Below are positions 32,953-43,598 of a stretch of 64,000 nt of DNA, in pieces (within the stretch, counting starts at the first letter, position 1; each line of letters starts with the position of its first letter). A model generated the notes under the pieces. It searched no databases. It saw only the letters and a program-made list of their open reading frames with translations, and was not told the origin of the DNA. Origin of the DNA: Verticillium longisporum (lineage: Eukaryota > Ascomycota > Sordariomycetes > Glomerellales > Plectosphaerellaceae); contig JAETXT010000006.1 of NCBI GenBank assembly GCA_019188255.1, positions 3,782,001 to 3,846,000 on the forward strand. Direction: 5' to 3'. Both the position numbers and the translations under genes were made by a program.

Positions 32953-33450
32953 GCGGAGAGTATGGCTTGTGACTTGGACTTTGGTTGCTTGGTCTGTCCT
33001 ACGGGGCAGCCGCCGGAACGTGCAGAGAGTATGATCAACAATGCCTGCCTCAGCAGCGGGCCCAGAGCGACACTTCAACGATTGGCCATGACGCATGGTG
33101 AGGTAACAACAGGTCGCGGGACGGGGCAGGGCGGCAAGGCTCGTGGACGGGGCGAGCTTGCTTTTGGAACACCCGAAAACGGATTCATCATGGTGTTGGG
33201 ATGGATGTATGAAGCAGCCGGACCAGGGTTTATATGGCTCCCGAGGTCCGTGATTTGCCCAGGCAAGGGCAGATAGCGGTTTATCACGATTTGAGCGATG
33301 CTTGCTTCCTTCCACTGTGACATTGTAGCCCTGGGCAGCGAGATTTCTGTTTTCCCATGTGGCGAGGTCTCCGGATTGCTCTCAAATGCATGGTTCATCA
33401 TTGATGCCTACTACAGGAGCTCCTCAGTCATGCCGCAGGAGCGGGCTTAC
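32953..33450. other. Convergent intergenic region
   Basis: It lies between the 3' ends of cullin-1 and the AtuA-like gene. It should carry both 3' UTRs. No gene or RNA is seen. Confidence 0.45.
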
Positions 33451-35458
33451 TTACACAAGGCCCTGCTCCAAAAAGGCCGCCGGCAAATCAACAACCTTGG
33501 CCCTCAGGTACTCTCCCGTCAGCTTGCCGAGCGTGTCGTAGTTGGAGCACGCATTGTACCCCGTGTCCAGATGGTCGTGCAGCAAGAAATGTACGGCGTA
33601 GACGTTGGGCAGCTCGAACCGATCAATCGGCTTGCCCTTGTACTCGCTCGGCCCGAGCAGGGCCTTGATCCTGTCGACGGTCAGGAAGGACCGCAGCCAG
33701 TCCTACTGGTTGGCGTGGCGCACGAAGAAGCCGACGTTGCAGTCGGACGCCTTGTGGGCGGGGCGCGCGAGGACGAAGCTACCGAGAGGCGGGAGGACGA
33801 TGGGGCGGAAGGAGGCGAGGTCGAGAGGCGAGGGCGTCTCGTACGAGGCCTGCTGCCGAGGGTACGTCTCTGTCGTCTCGGGCGCGGACATGGCGATGGT
33901 GCGGGCGGCGGCTGCGGGCCAGAGGCAGTGGACCCTGTGGTTGAGCTCCCGCTGCGGCAGGAGGGCGACCCAGTACTCGTAGTAGGGTTTGGGGACGACC
34001 TGTCGGAGGTCGTTGGAGAGGGAGGCGCCGGGGGCGGACTGCAGGAAGACCTCGAGGACCCAGCGGTTGAACCCGTTGGGTATGTCGGGCCGCATGACCT
34101 CGGGGTCGGGCGACTGGGCGAAGATGCGGAAGTCGACGATGGAGAGGTCGAGGCTTGCCGGGTCGAGGGGGAGGTGCCGTTCTGGTGGAACTTGAGCGTG
34201 GTGAATTTGGAAATGTTGTCGCCGATTGCGTAGCGAATCTGGTCTTCTGTGATCTTGCACTTCTCCTCCATATCCAGGCCGCAGAGGTAGATGTGCCATT
34301 CGGCCTGGAAGCCCGCCGGTGCCGTGATGCCCACCTTGGTCGTCGGTGGTGGTGGGCGTCCACGGATGCCGGTCACGCGGACGCGGTCCGCCTCGACTTG
34401 GGTCATCTGGACGTTGGAGACGTCTGCAACGACATCACAGTTGTAGTAGAGTCTATCGGGTCAGTTTAGTTGGTTTGCTCGGTCCGGATGTGGTTGGAGG
34501 GGCACATACGGGCCTTGAATCTCGTACACGAGCTGCGACAGGACTGTGCCGACATTAACGCAGCCTCCCGTGTTTTTCTCCTTCGCGATGACACACTCGC
34601 CGTTCCACTCGACTTCGGCAATGGGAAACCCCATGTTGACGTGTCGTCCGTCCTTCATGAGGTCCTTGAAGCCGCTGTAGTAGCCGCCTGTGACATAGGC
34701 CGAGCACTCGATGAGATGGCCAGCCACCAGAGCCCCTGCCAAGCAGTCGAACTGATCATCTCTCCAGCCATGCCACCATGCAGACACGCCAATGACCGGA
34801 GCGGCATCAGCTACCCTGCCACAGATGACAATGTCGGCACCCTCACTCAACGCGCGGGCGATACCGAGGCCGCCGAGATACGCTTGCGCGCAGATTGGTT
34901 CCATGCCCCATTCTTCTAGCCTCTTGCCATGCATCAGGCTCTCGAACTGCTCTCCTTCCTTGATGAGGCGGTTCACTTGGCCGGTGACGTCGTCTCCTTC
35001 GACCCAAGCAACGTTGAGGGCGAACCCAGCTTCAGTGACCATGTGTTGCACAGCCTCGGCCAAGCGCTCCGTGTCGCTGGCCCCGGCATTGACGGCGAGC
35101 TTGGTGCCGTTGGCGGCGAGGGTGACGATGGCTGGCTCGAAGCATTGGAGGAAGGTCTCGGCATACATGGCCGTCTTCATGCGGTCCTCCAGGCTGAGCT
35201 GCGCCTTGGAGCCCGCCTCGGTTGCTTGCAAGTTGCGGATCTTGCCGCTGCCGTGCACTGTCATGGTCTGTTGGCGGTTAGTCAAGCTCGCGAGGGTATG
35301 ACGGCTGGGTTATTGACCATCTCAGATAGCCAGTCGCCAATGACAGCATCAACTTCCGGGTCGGCGGCCAGATCCTTGATCGCGCGGGAGCGATCTGTGA
35401 AGCCGCCGGAGCATCCCGCAATGCGGACTGCTCGCCTGCGCGCTGTAGATGAGGCCAT
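33451..35458 (-). CDS. AtuA/DUF1446-family protein interrupted by a frameshift and an in-frame TAG
   Basis: Exons on the minus strand: 35458-35318, 35267-34510 and 34452-33451. The family was named for acyclic-terpene utilisation AtuA in Pseudomonas; fungal members are uncharacterised. Conserved parts are RIAGCSGGFTDR at the start, LAVNAGASDTERLAEAV, GMEPICAQAYLGGLGIARAL, ADIVICGRVADAAPVIG, VTGGYYSGFKDL and FKDL...VGTVLSQLVYEIQGP. Two lesions occur. At GGGGG 34167-34171 one missing base separates KFHQNGTSP from LDPASLDLSIVDFRIF. At 33705-33703 a TAG follows RHANQ and precedes DWLRSFLTVDRI, after which conserved sequence (LPNVYAVHFLLHDHLDTG) continues to TAA at 33451. With both bridged the protein is 633 residues. 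The first intron uses a weak donor (GTCAAT). It is either a recently damaged gene, an edited gene, or contains assembly errors. Confidence 0.75.
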
Positions 35459-36060
35459 GGTTTGCCGATTGACTGGCCAAGGGTGGTTCGAGTGAGTTCT
35501 GAAGTATGACAAGAGGTCGGTAGCTATATCTAGGCAGCTTCATACGAGGGTAGGCGCGAGGACGCAAGACTTGGGCCTGAAGAAGGGTCGAGGAGGGCCA
35601 GACGTTCGCCGCCTGGCCCATAGCCAGTGACACCTTTAAATCGCCATGGCCAAGGGCGTAAGCTCGGCCATGTCACCAATCCGGTGCGTGGTTCGACGGG
35701 TAACATCGTCCGCACACGCGACGTTGGATGTAGTGCCGTTGAAAGGGACAAGGGGAGGGGCAGGACGTAAAGGATGCTGGCGCCGCGGGGTTGGGTCAAC
35801 TGCCCCCTACCTAACGCAGTGCGGGGAAGCTCGAGTCAAGACTGATGAACTGATTGAGCTCCACTGACTCGGCGACGGAAGTTGGAGGTGACGAGACGGC
35901 TAGACAGCTTCGCTTTTGAAATCACGAGGTTTCGACGGGTTGTTACCGAGATGTTATTGTAGGCGGTGTTGTGATGACGGAAGGGTTGGTTCGTTCAAAG
36001 CGGCAACCCTAGCATATATTCGAGCTCGAACTCGTCTCGACGTGCCATGTCGCATAGCCT
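35459..36060. promoter_or_regulatory. Promoter region of the AtuA-like gene and 3' flank of RRG7
   Basis: Both flanking genes are on the minus strand, so this holds the AtuA-like promoter and the RRG7 terminator region. No gene is supported. Confidence 0.4.
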
Positions 36061-36828
36061 TCACTCAGTCGATTCCACCAGTGGCAGATGTCTCCCATTA
36101 CAAGTCAAGACCACCTCAGGATCGTTCGATTCGCCTCCTGTATAGCGCATGCCGACGCCGATGCCTTCAAGACCCTCTTCCTCAGCTCTTCGGTTCCATA
36201 GCATCTGCTGCACGGCGCCGTCCTTGGTGCACGAGATGAAGCCCATCGGCCACTGGCTCCGGCCCAAAGACTCTCGCACTCCTTTCGTCGCCGTCCTCTC
36301 GCTGACCAGGAATGCCAGCACTTTGGAGCCCCGCCATCCCACAGGGGCACCAGCAAAGGACCCCTCAAGCTCGCGAATCAGCGCAGGGCCGGCCCTTTGG
36401 CTGCCGGCCTTGCACTGTAGGATGACCCTCAGGGGTTGGCTTCTCTGCTTCTCACGGAGCTCCGGTATCCTCCAGATACCCAGCAGGTCTATGCCATAGT
36501 CTGAAGCACCGCCGACTCTACGGGCTTGGACGCCATACTTGGCGAGGGTCGAAGCAACCGTGTACTCGTAGTGGGTCCCGACATACACGGTGGATGAAGT
36601 GTTCAGGCTGTTGCGCTCTGCGTAGGAAAGGAATGTCTCCAAGTCAGAGTGGTGGCTTGTCGGGGGCTCTGGGAAAACAAAGTCACCGACGGCTGGTCGC
36701 TTGGATGGCGAACATGACGAGAATGTCCGCGCCTGAAAACGCGTTTGCGCTGAAAATGATACTGAAAGTGCTTTCTGAGCGTAGGATGTAAAACAGCGTG
36801 GCATGAGCCGCAGCTGGCGCGTATTCAT
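36061..36828 (-). CDS. RRG7: RRG7, required for respiratory growth (DUF2034, restriction-endonuclease-like)
   Basis: A single exon of 255 residues. In yeast, Rrg7 is mitochondrial and needed for respiratory growth and mtDNA maintenance. The start at MNTRQLRLMPRCFTS gives a basic, hydroxylated mitochondrial presequence; an upstream extension would require a TTG start. The nuclease-like core is YVGTHYEYTVASTLAKYG, then DYGIDLLGIW and VILQCKAG, i.e. the E...D...QxK pattern of PD-(D/E)XK enzymes (Glu in HYEY, Asp in YGIDLLG, Gln-Cys-Lys in LQCK). The residues needed for nuclease chemistry appear present, although activity is not proven for the family. It is divergent from MEF2 with a 423-bp spacer. 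Confidence 0.92.
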   Translation of the reverse strand: MNTRQLRLMPRCFTSYAQKALSVSFSAQTRFQARTFSSCSPSKRPAVGDFVFPEPPTSHHSDLETFLSYAERNSLNTSSTVYVGTHYEYTVASTLAKYGVQARRVGGASDYGIDLLGIWRIPELREKQRSQPLRVILQCKAGSQRAGPALIRELEGSFAGAPVGWRGSKVLAFLVSERTATKGVRESLGRSQWPMGFISCTKDGAVQQMLWNRRAEEEGLEGIGVGMRYTGGESNDPEVVLTCNGRHLPLVESTE

Positions 36829-37251
36829 CGTCTTGATGAGATCCAAAGAGACGACGTAAAGTTTCTAAAGAAAATCCGGGCCACAAGCCTTGGTCGCGTC
36901 GTTCAGGTGAGTGTCTGATTCGCCTCAAGAAGCAGAATCCAGGGTCAATTCAAAGGTACTTACTAGTGGCTGTGCAAGAGATCAAGCCACAACCCACACG
37001 GGGTAGGCCTGACCGCTTTCCCAGGTCGGAAAGTCATGCCGCGCTTGACCATCATCCCATTCGATAAATCAGTTTATCATGGGATGGGAACACGAAGATG
37101 AGCACCCCTGTTTAGGTGGTTCGTGACCATTTTCAGCACCCAGACGTGAGTCCTTTCCACGAAAGCATTCAGGACAACAAAAATCTTTACCGAGACCGTC
37201 GAGGCCGTACAAAGGCCAGCCAGCAGCACGTCGAATGTACCGCATTGGGCC
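36829..37251. promoter_or_regulatory. Shared divergent promoter region RRG7 / MEF2
   Basis: A 423-bp spacer between two divergently transcribed genes for mitochondrial proteins. It has no clear binding-site repeat. A GATAAATCAGTTTATCATGG-type imperfect inverted repeat (GATAAA...TTTATC) lies near 37063-37080. Confidence 0.5.
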
Positions 37252-39900
37252 ATGTTGCTTCTGAGAAGCTCATCAAGGGCACCATGCTCGCGCCAGCTGC
37301 AGCTCAGGTTGCCGCCCCATTCTGAGATTCGTGCGAGGGCATCATGTCACCAGGTCACAAGTAGCTTGCTGCGGTACTGTAGAACGCAGAAGGCCTTCCA
37401 TACGCGCTCTACGCTATCGCAGCCCCATGCTCCCATACAAGACATCAGAAATATTGGCATCATTGCTCATGTCGATGCAGTAAGTGCATTATGGCTGTAA
37501 TACGCCGCTCCTCGGCCCTGACTCTGGAATATAGGGCAAAACGACAACCACGGAACGGATGCTGTACTACAGTGGTGTTACAGCACGTGTCGGCGGTACG
37601 TTGTCCACCTGGAGTTTAGGGCGTGTCCCAAGCTTTTCTCGTACGATGCTCGCCGTTCTAATGAAGTCATGGCAGATGTCGACTCTGGAAACACAGTGAC
37701 TGACTTTCTCGAGCTTGAGAGAGAGCGAGGCATCACGATCCAATCGGCGGCCATCACCTTCAACTGGCCCCTGCAGGAGGTCTGCCCCCCAGGTTCTCAT
37801 CCCAAGACCATCAACCTCATCGATACTCCTGGACATCAAGACTTTCGTTTCGAAGTCGATAGATGTCTGCCGGTTCTCGATGGAGCTGTCTGCATCATTG
37901 ACTCGGTCAAGGGAGTCGAGGCACACACGGAGAGAGTTTGGTCCTCTGCTCAGGAGCACGCCATTCCACGCGTAGTCTACGTCAATAAACTCGACCGAGA
38001 CGGCGCATCCTTCCGCAAGTCGGTGCTCGAGGTAGGCACGCGGCTCAATGGCTGGCCATTGGTCTGTCAGATCCCCTGGTGGGAAAAGGAGAACTTTGTC
38101 GGTGTCATCGATGTCGTCGATCGCGTCGGCTACCGGTGGAAAACCGAGAAGCAGAAAATCACGTATCGGGGCGAGGCCTTGGACGAGGCTCTTGCGGGCA
38201 ACAAAGCCCTTCTTGACGAGGTTGAGATTGCGCGTGAGCGTCTCGTGGAGGGTTTGGCCGAGCTGGACGAACCGATAATGGACCTGTTCGCCGAGGACCC
38301 CGCAAAGATCACAAACCAGGTCCTCAAGGATGGCATCCGTCGAGCCGTACGAAGAGGTGACGGCAAGGCGATTCCCGTCTTTGCCGGGGCCAGCTTCCGA
38401 CATATCGGCGTTGAACCCCTGATGGACGCCATCATCGACTACCTGCCCAGCCCCGATGAGAGGCCGGATCTGCATGTCCAGACTGGCGAGGGAAAGCATA
38501 GCCTTGCAAAGCTTCTCCATGAGCATTCGGAGAAAAAGGGGAAGCACGCCAGGATAGCGGCAGTCGCCTCCGTATTCAAGGTTTTCAACCACCCAACGGA
38601 GGGCATGCTGAGCTTCGTCCGCGTCTACCATGGCGAGCTGCACCGCAATGCGGCCCCTTGGAACACACACGCCCTCGTTTCCGAGTCGCCACTCGGTCTG
38701 CTCCAAATTTCAGCGGCCAAGACCGAGGTCGTACAACACTTGTCGACCGGCCAGATCGGGGCCATGAAGGGTCTGAAGAAGGCGCGCACGGGAGACACGT
38801 TGCTCGCTACCGTGGGATCCAAAACGCTTCCCGAGGGACTGAGGCACATCCAGATTCGGCCCCCCGAGATCCCCCCCGCCGTTGCGTTCCTCGCCATGGA
38901 CCCATATGGCAACGTGGCCGCGCAGGAGCTGGAGACGCTCCTCGACCAAATGTCACGCCAGGATCCAAGCCTCAGGTGGAACCGCGACGAGAAAACCGAG
39001 CAATTCATTTTGCAGGGCATGGGCAAACTGCATCTCGAAGTAGCCTTGCATCACCTGAAGCAGAATATGAAGGGCCAGGTCGACTTTGGCACCATCGAAG
39101 TCGACTACAAAGAGTGTCTGACCACGTCCACGGACCCGCACACCCTCGTCTTTGACAAGCCCGTCGCCGGCAAGGCCGGCAAAGTCACCTGTACCGCCGT
39201 GCTCGAGCCCCTCGAGGACCATCACCGCCAGTCCTCCCTCGAGCCGGACCTCGTTCGGGACGGGAACCACATCCACATCATCATTCCTCTCCCCGCCGAC
39301 GGCAGCGAGCTCAGATTCGATACCCGCGAGGCCCGGCAGCAGATGGTCAACGGTGTCGTGGCCGCCATGGCGCGGGGACCCCGTCGCAGCGCCCCCGTCC
39401 AGGGATGCCACGTCACCGTGACGGTCGACACGGACCCGTCGGCCGTGGACGGGCCGACGGGCGGCCACTTTAGCGGCGCAGCGCACCGCGTCGTCCGCGA
39501 GGCGCTGACCGAGGCGCACAGGCGGCAGGGCGTCGGCCTGCTGGAGCCCGTCATGCTCGTGCACATTAGCTGTCCCGAGACGACGGCGGGGCAGATCCAG
39601 CACGACATCAGTTCTGGCGCCGGCGGCCACGTGCTCGAGGTCAGCGACCGGTCGGCCGAAGGCAGCGCGAGCGCCATTGACGCGGGGAGCATTTACGCGC
39701 CGCCGGACCCCTACGACAGCGTGACGTCGCTGCGCGAGAAGAAGTCGACGCGCATGGTGGAGATTGTGGCCAAGGTGCCGTTCAAGGAGGTGCTCGACTT
39801 TGATCAGCATCTGCGGAGCAAGACGGGCGGGCGACACTCGATGACCATGGCATTCGACAGCCTCGATCGGGTCGTGGGACAGCGGGAGAAGACGCTGTAA
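37252..39900 (+). CDS. MEF2: MEF2, mitochondrial ribosome-releasing factor 2 (EF-G2mt)
   Basis: Exons 37252-37479, 37535-37595 and 37676-39900, 837 residues. EF-G2mt is a translational GTPase that, with ribosome recycling factor, splits mitochondrial ribosomes after termination. GTPase motifs are: G1 AHVDAGKTTTTER, cut by intron 1 right after HVDA; G2 within ERERGITIQSA; G3 DTPGHQDF; and G4 NKLDRDG. The ELERERGITIQSAAITF and HVGDVDSGNTVTDFLE-like region is typical of the EF-G2 branch. Domains II-V follow, including LEPVMLVHISCPE and GGRHSMTMAFDSLDRV at the end. The first 65 residues are basic and Ser/Arg-rich, fitting a mitochondrial presequence. The gene contains in-frame C6 and C7 runs (37781 and 38860-38880 areas), so not every homopolymer in this sequence is shortened. 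Confidence 0.95.
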
Positions 39901-40136
39901 GATGGAGAAGTGTACAATGTGTAAATGCTCAACTGAAGGAGCTGCCCCCAATGCTAAATATAGACTGTACTACCATCCCTTAAGAGGACATTGTCCCGTC
40001 TTATCACCGCCGCCATGACCCAACGCCAGAAGAAATGCATTTCCGTCAGTCTACGACACAAACTCCCATGTGCCAGGTAGGCTTTTAGCCCCCCTCCTCA
40101 GGCCCCCAAACAGCCCCACCCTTCTTCCCATGCCGT

Positions 40137-40992
40137 CTAGATGCTGCGCTTGGCAAGGCCGCACTTTGTCAAGCATTCCTCCACGCCGAGGGCAATGCTC
40201 GCAGGAATGGCGCCGCGGACACGGTCAATGTCCTCGCCGGCGATGCTCTGTCCAAAGGCGGCAGCAATGACATCGTCGCTCATGGCGAAGGATCCGTCGA
40301 GGGCCTGGAGGGTGCCAAAGTCTTCGTTTGCGAATGAGGCTACGAAAACGGCGGGCTCACAGCTATGATCATGTTAGTACTTTCATTGGGTTTACAGGAG
40401 TCAATGAAGCAACTCACTCTGGGTTGAACTGGGTATGGATGGAACCTTGGTAGAAGGGCGTCATCATGAAGGGACACAGCTCGGTGCGGATGACGCGGCG
40501 GCTGCCGTCCGCATTGAGGATGCCGTTTTCGGGCACCATTTCGGTGATGAGGCGGCCCGAGATGACCATTTGCAGCTCGGCGGAGCGAGGGTGGACATGG
40601 AGCGTGTTCATGCCACAGGGGTCGACGCGGCCGAGAGCCATGCCGGACGAGGTGCCGACGAGGGCCGGGAAGGTGACGCGGTTAGCGGCAACGAGCTCGC
40701 CGCCCTTTCCTGGCTTGGGCTGGGGCTGGTTGAAGTTGAAGATGAAGTCTTCGTTGTTGGGCAGGAGGCTGAAGTACTCGGCGGCACTGTGACGTGTCAG
40801 CGTGACTGTTGACGTCGGGAGCCGGTTTAGATGAAAGACTTACTTATCAGCGAGCCGGAGCTGCTTGGTCAGGCTCGTGGTGGGAGTGCTGTGCGTGGTA
40901 TTGGTGTAAGGTACACGGACAGTGGACGGCATAGCCATGGCGGTGGAGGCCAAGAGCATGGCAGCACTCGCAAGAAGGGTGGAAGAGTACAT
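40137..40992 (-). CDS. Secreted spherulin/germin-like cupin
   Basis: Exons on the minus strand: 40992-40844, 40786-40418 and 40362-40137, 247 residues. A signal peptide, MYSSTLLASAAMLLASTAMA, ends at an A-x-A-like site near residue 20. The cupin barrel shows the first metal-binding motif NTLHVHPRSAELQMVISG (two His and one Glu) and the second His in SIHTQFNP, so a metal site looks intact. Family members include spherulin-1 of slime moulds and plant germins; fungal ones are secreted proteins of mostly unknown activity, some linked to stress or wall contacts. Two cysteines near the C-terminus (EECLTKCG) may form a disulphide. Joins (GTAAGT, GTGAGT donors) restore LADNAAEYFSLLP and FNPDCEPAVFV. 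Confidence 0.92.
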
Positions 40993-43598
40993 CTTGAACA
41001 AGCTCGGAGGCGATGGACGTCGTGTGAAGGCAGTGGCTCCTTGTCTTGAGGCTAGGAATATTGAGACTAAGAATCTTGAGACTAGGAATATTCAGACTAG
41101 AAGAGATACTCAGACGGTGAAAAACTGCTGGCTTTCGTGATGCTCAACAGGAGATAGAAATGCTCTGACAAGGCCAAGACCATCACATATACTTATACGT
41201 CTGGTTCATGCCCATTTTACGGGTTGTCCTGACCCCCTACCTCTCGCTCCCACCTAGAAGGATTGCAAGCCTCCCGGACTGGATGGCATCCGATGGACGA
41301 CGCAACTTGACCGACGCAAAGATCCTCTGGCCATTCAGTGTCATGGTCTCGGCCCGGTGGCTCAGCAGCCGATGGGATGTCTGTCATCCCAATGTATCCA
41401 GGTAGAGGAGTTTTTTTGGACGACTCTAAAAATTGCAGCAGACACACTGGCGTCAGATGAGGGTGGCATGGCCGAATTCGCTCCGCCTCGCAAAGAATGG
41501 AGTTGAGCGGACAGCCGACAGCGAACTTGGTGTCATCCGCCTGTTCTCCCTGAGGGATTGGATGCACGTCAGTGTCGTCCTCGCAGCGTTGGGTGCTAGT
41601 GCTGGGCATTTTTCGGACGCTGTCAGCAGCCCGCAGCTTGTCCGGCAATGGGTGTACCCGACAAGAGGCTGAGCAAGTGCGGAGAGAGGGGCCGTCGAGA
41701 TGGTCATGATGGTGGTGGACATGTTTGCCATATTGGCTAAGGTATTGTGTGCCGGAAGGTACCGGTGCCTTATGTAAGCCAGCGACAGCGTGCACAAGAA
41801 GCAAGCGCTTGTTCCAGGGCTGACTGTCGGCTAAAAATACAAGGCGGCCGCTGCGTGAGACGGGAAGCGACAGAGAGAGAAAGCGGGGGTAGCATTGCTG
41901 GCCGGTGCTGCTGGCGCGTTGCGTCGCAGTTGGCACGCTGCCTGGTCACAGTAGGCTAATCGATCCGGCTCGTTCCACGCCTCCCGCCATACCTTACCTT
42001 ATTGCGGCGAGCGAGGGCCAAGCCAAGGGTGCACGTGACCTACCTAACCTACGTGGGACCTCGCTCTTGTGTGGGTGTCAACAAGATGACTCGGATGGAG
42101 CCGGTTCATCTGATGCAAGTTGTCAATTTCCACGATGGGACACACTATCGAACGCGACACTTTGCTCGTCCTCTCGGCCGACTCATGTCTGTTTCTCGTC
42201 TTTCTTTTCGTTTTCACTCATGCCGTAGAGCGCCCGAACAAACAACGACAAGCTGTCTTGCCCTCGACGGCTTGCCTGGGACATTCAGAGTCATCAGCAC
42301 CGTTGGGGTTTCCATGTACAGCGCCTCCTTGCATATGAGACACGTGGAGACGGAGGCTGCGTCTGCTGTATGCCACGCCGTCAGAGTGCCGGCCCCGATG
42401 CCAAGTCCATGGAGAGCCCAGGAGCGGTCATTCCTCAAGGATATACATACAATGCTTTGCTCATTTACAATCACCTTGATTGCATCATACATTATGCACC
42501 CGCGTCCTCGTGCCGAGAGAGTCGGCATGTCGACAAGACGCCGCATGCACTATGGCACAGGCCCTTTAATCATCGAGTGGTGATGATGGTGGAGGCAGCG
42601 AACACACAAGGTCCAGCATCAGAGCGTCGCGCCGCTGTACATAGTACAAGTAGCAACAAAGACCCCACCACGTAGGAGCCTGGATGAAGGCCTGGGAGAG
42701 CGCCAAAGGGCCTGGATGAGGGCCAGAGAGCCTGGTAGAGGCTCATCTCGGTTCATCTAGCGACCATCTTGCGCTCACTCTCCCATTGGCCCTGGTGCCT
42801 CGGGCGCACCCAGGCAAATCTCTATCCTTGAAATGATGCCCCCCCCTGCGATGGCCCTTGACAAGAGTCTACCCCATTTTAAGACCCCTGGATGATTGGG
42901 TGGTCCGCCCTCTGCAGCACAGCTCTGGTCGCATGAGGAACCAACGCCATCTGGGGTTGGAGCGAACGGGCAAGACGGGGCAACGACGTCCTGCTTCATT
43001 TCCCCTGACTTGCACAAATTCAACACAAGTCGTCCCCTTCCAGACGTCCTCTCCACCCAACATGAAGATCGTCACCCATCCAAGACCAGGGGGACCCTCC
43101 CTTCTCCTCTGTCCCATCCCAAGCTGAAGCACGCCAATACCTTCACAATGGCCCGTTCGTGCCTTCTGCCCCCCCCCCCCCCTCGTCGTTTTCCAGGTTT
43201 CTCTTCTCACCCTCAACTCCACACACTCTTTTCTGTCCTCGTTGACCGTGCTCGCTGCTCGACTCTGCTCCCTCACCCTCCCTGATCGTTTCACTGCATT
43301 CTTTTTTTTTTATTATTATTATTGGGCCGCTGGCTCCCATCGTTCCTTGCGAACATTCACGATCTTTTACACGCCCACGCGCACACCTTTTTGCTCATCT
43401 CGACCGAGTCGACCTTTATGCTACCTCTCTCAATGTCATAGCATTACCACACGTCGACACACGACACACAACGTTCCTTCTAGCGCGCCACGCGACGCAG
43501 CACATCGCACATCATCACGCTCGTTACCAATCTCCCCTCCAGAGGATCGACGACCAGACACGACGATCGCAAGTCCCGACATCCAACAGCCCACCACG
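40993..43598. promoter_or_regulatory. Long divergent intergenic region between the cupin and SUN genes
   Basis: A 2.6-kb region with no supported gene. Contents I can see: GCCTGGATGAAGGCC-type imperfect direct repeats (about 42677-42745), a C14 run (43169-43182), a T-run followed by TTA repeats (43302-43323), and a pyrimidine-rich leader from about 43060 to the SUN start. Long leaders are common for abundant wall-protein genes. Confidence 0.45.
43169..43182 (+). repeat. C14 homopolymer in the SUN gene leader
   Basis: Fourteen consecutive C bases within a pyrimidine-rich stretch upstream of the SUN-family gene. Its length is likely imprecise given the homopolymer problems elsewhere in this sequence. 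Confidence 0.8.

Noticed and set aside
33703..33735. A 33-bp intron removing the TAG in the AtuA-like gene
   Set aside because: It is too short for splicing and would delete the conserved RHANQ.
33298..34233. 311-codon plus-strand open frame
   Set aside because: It is antisense to the AtuA-like gene, whose minus-strand product has recognisable family motifs.
38953..39951. 332-codon minus-strand open frame
   Set aside because: It is antisense to MEF2 exon 3 and has no family resemblance.
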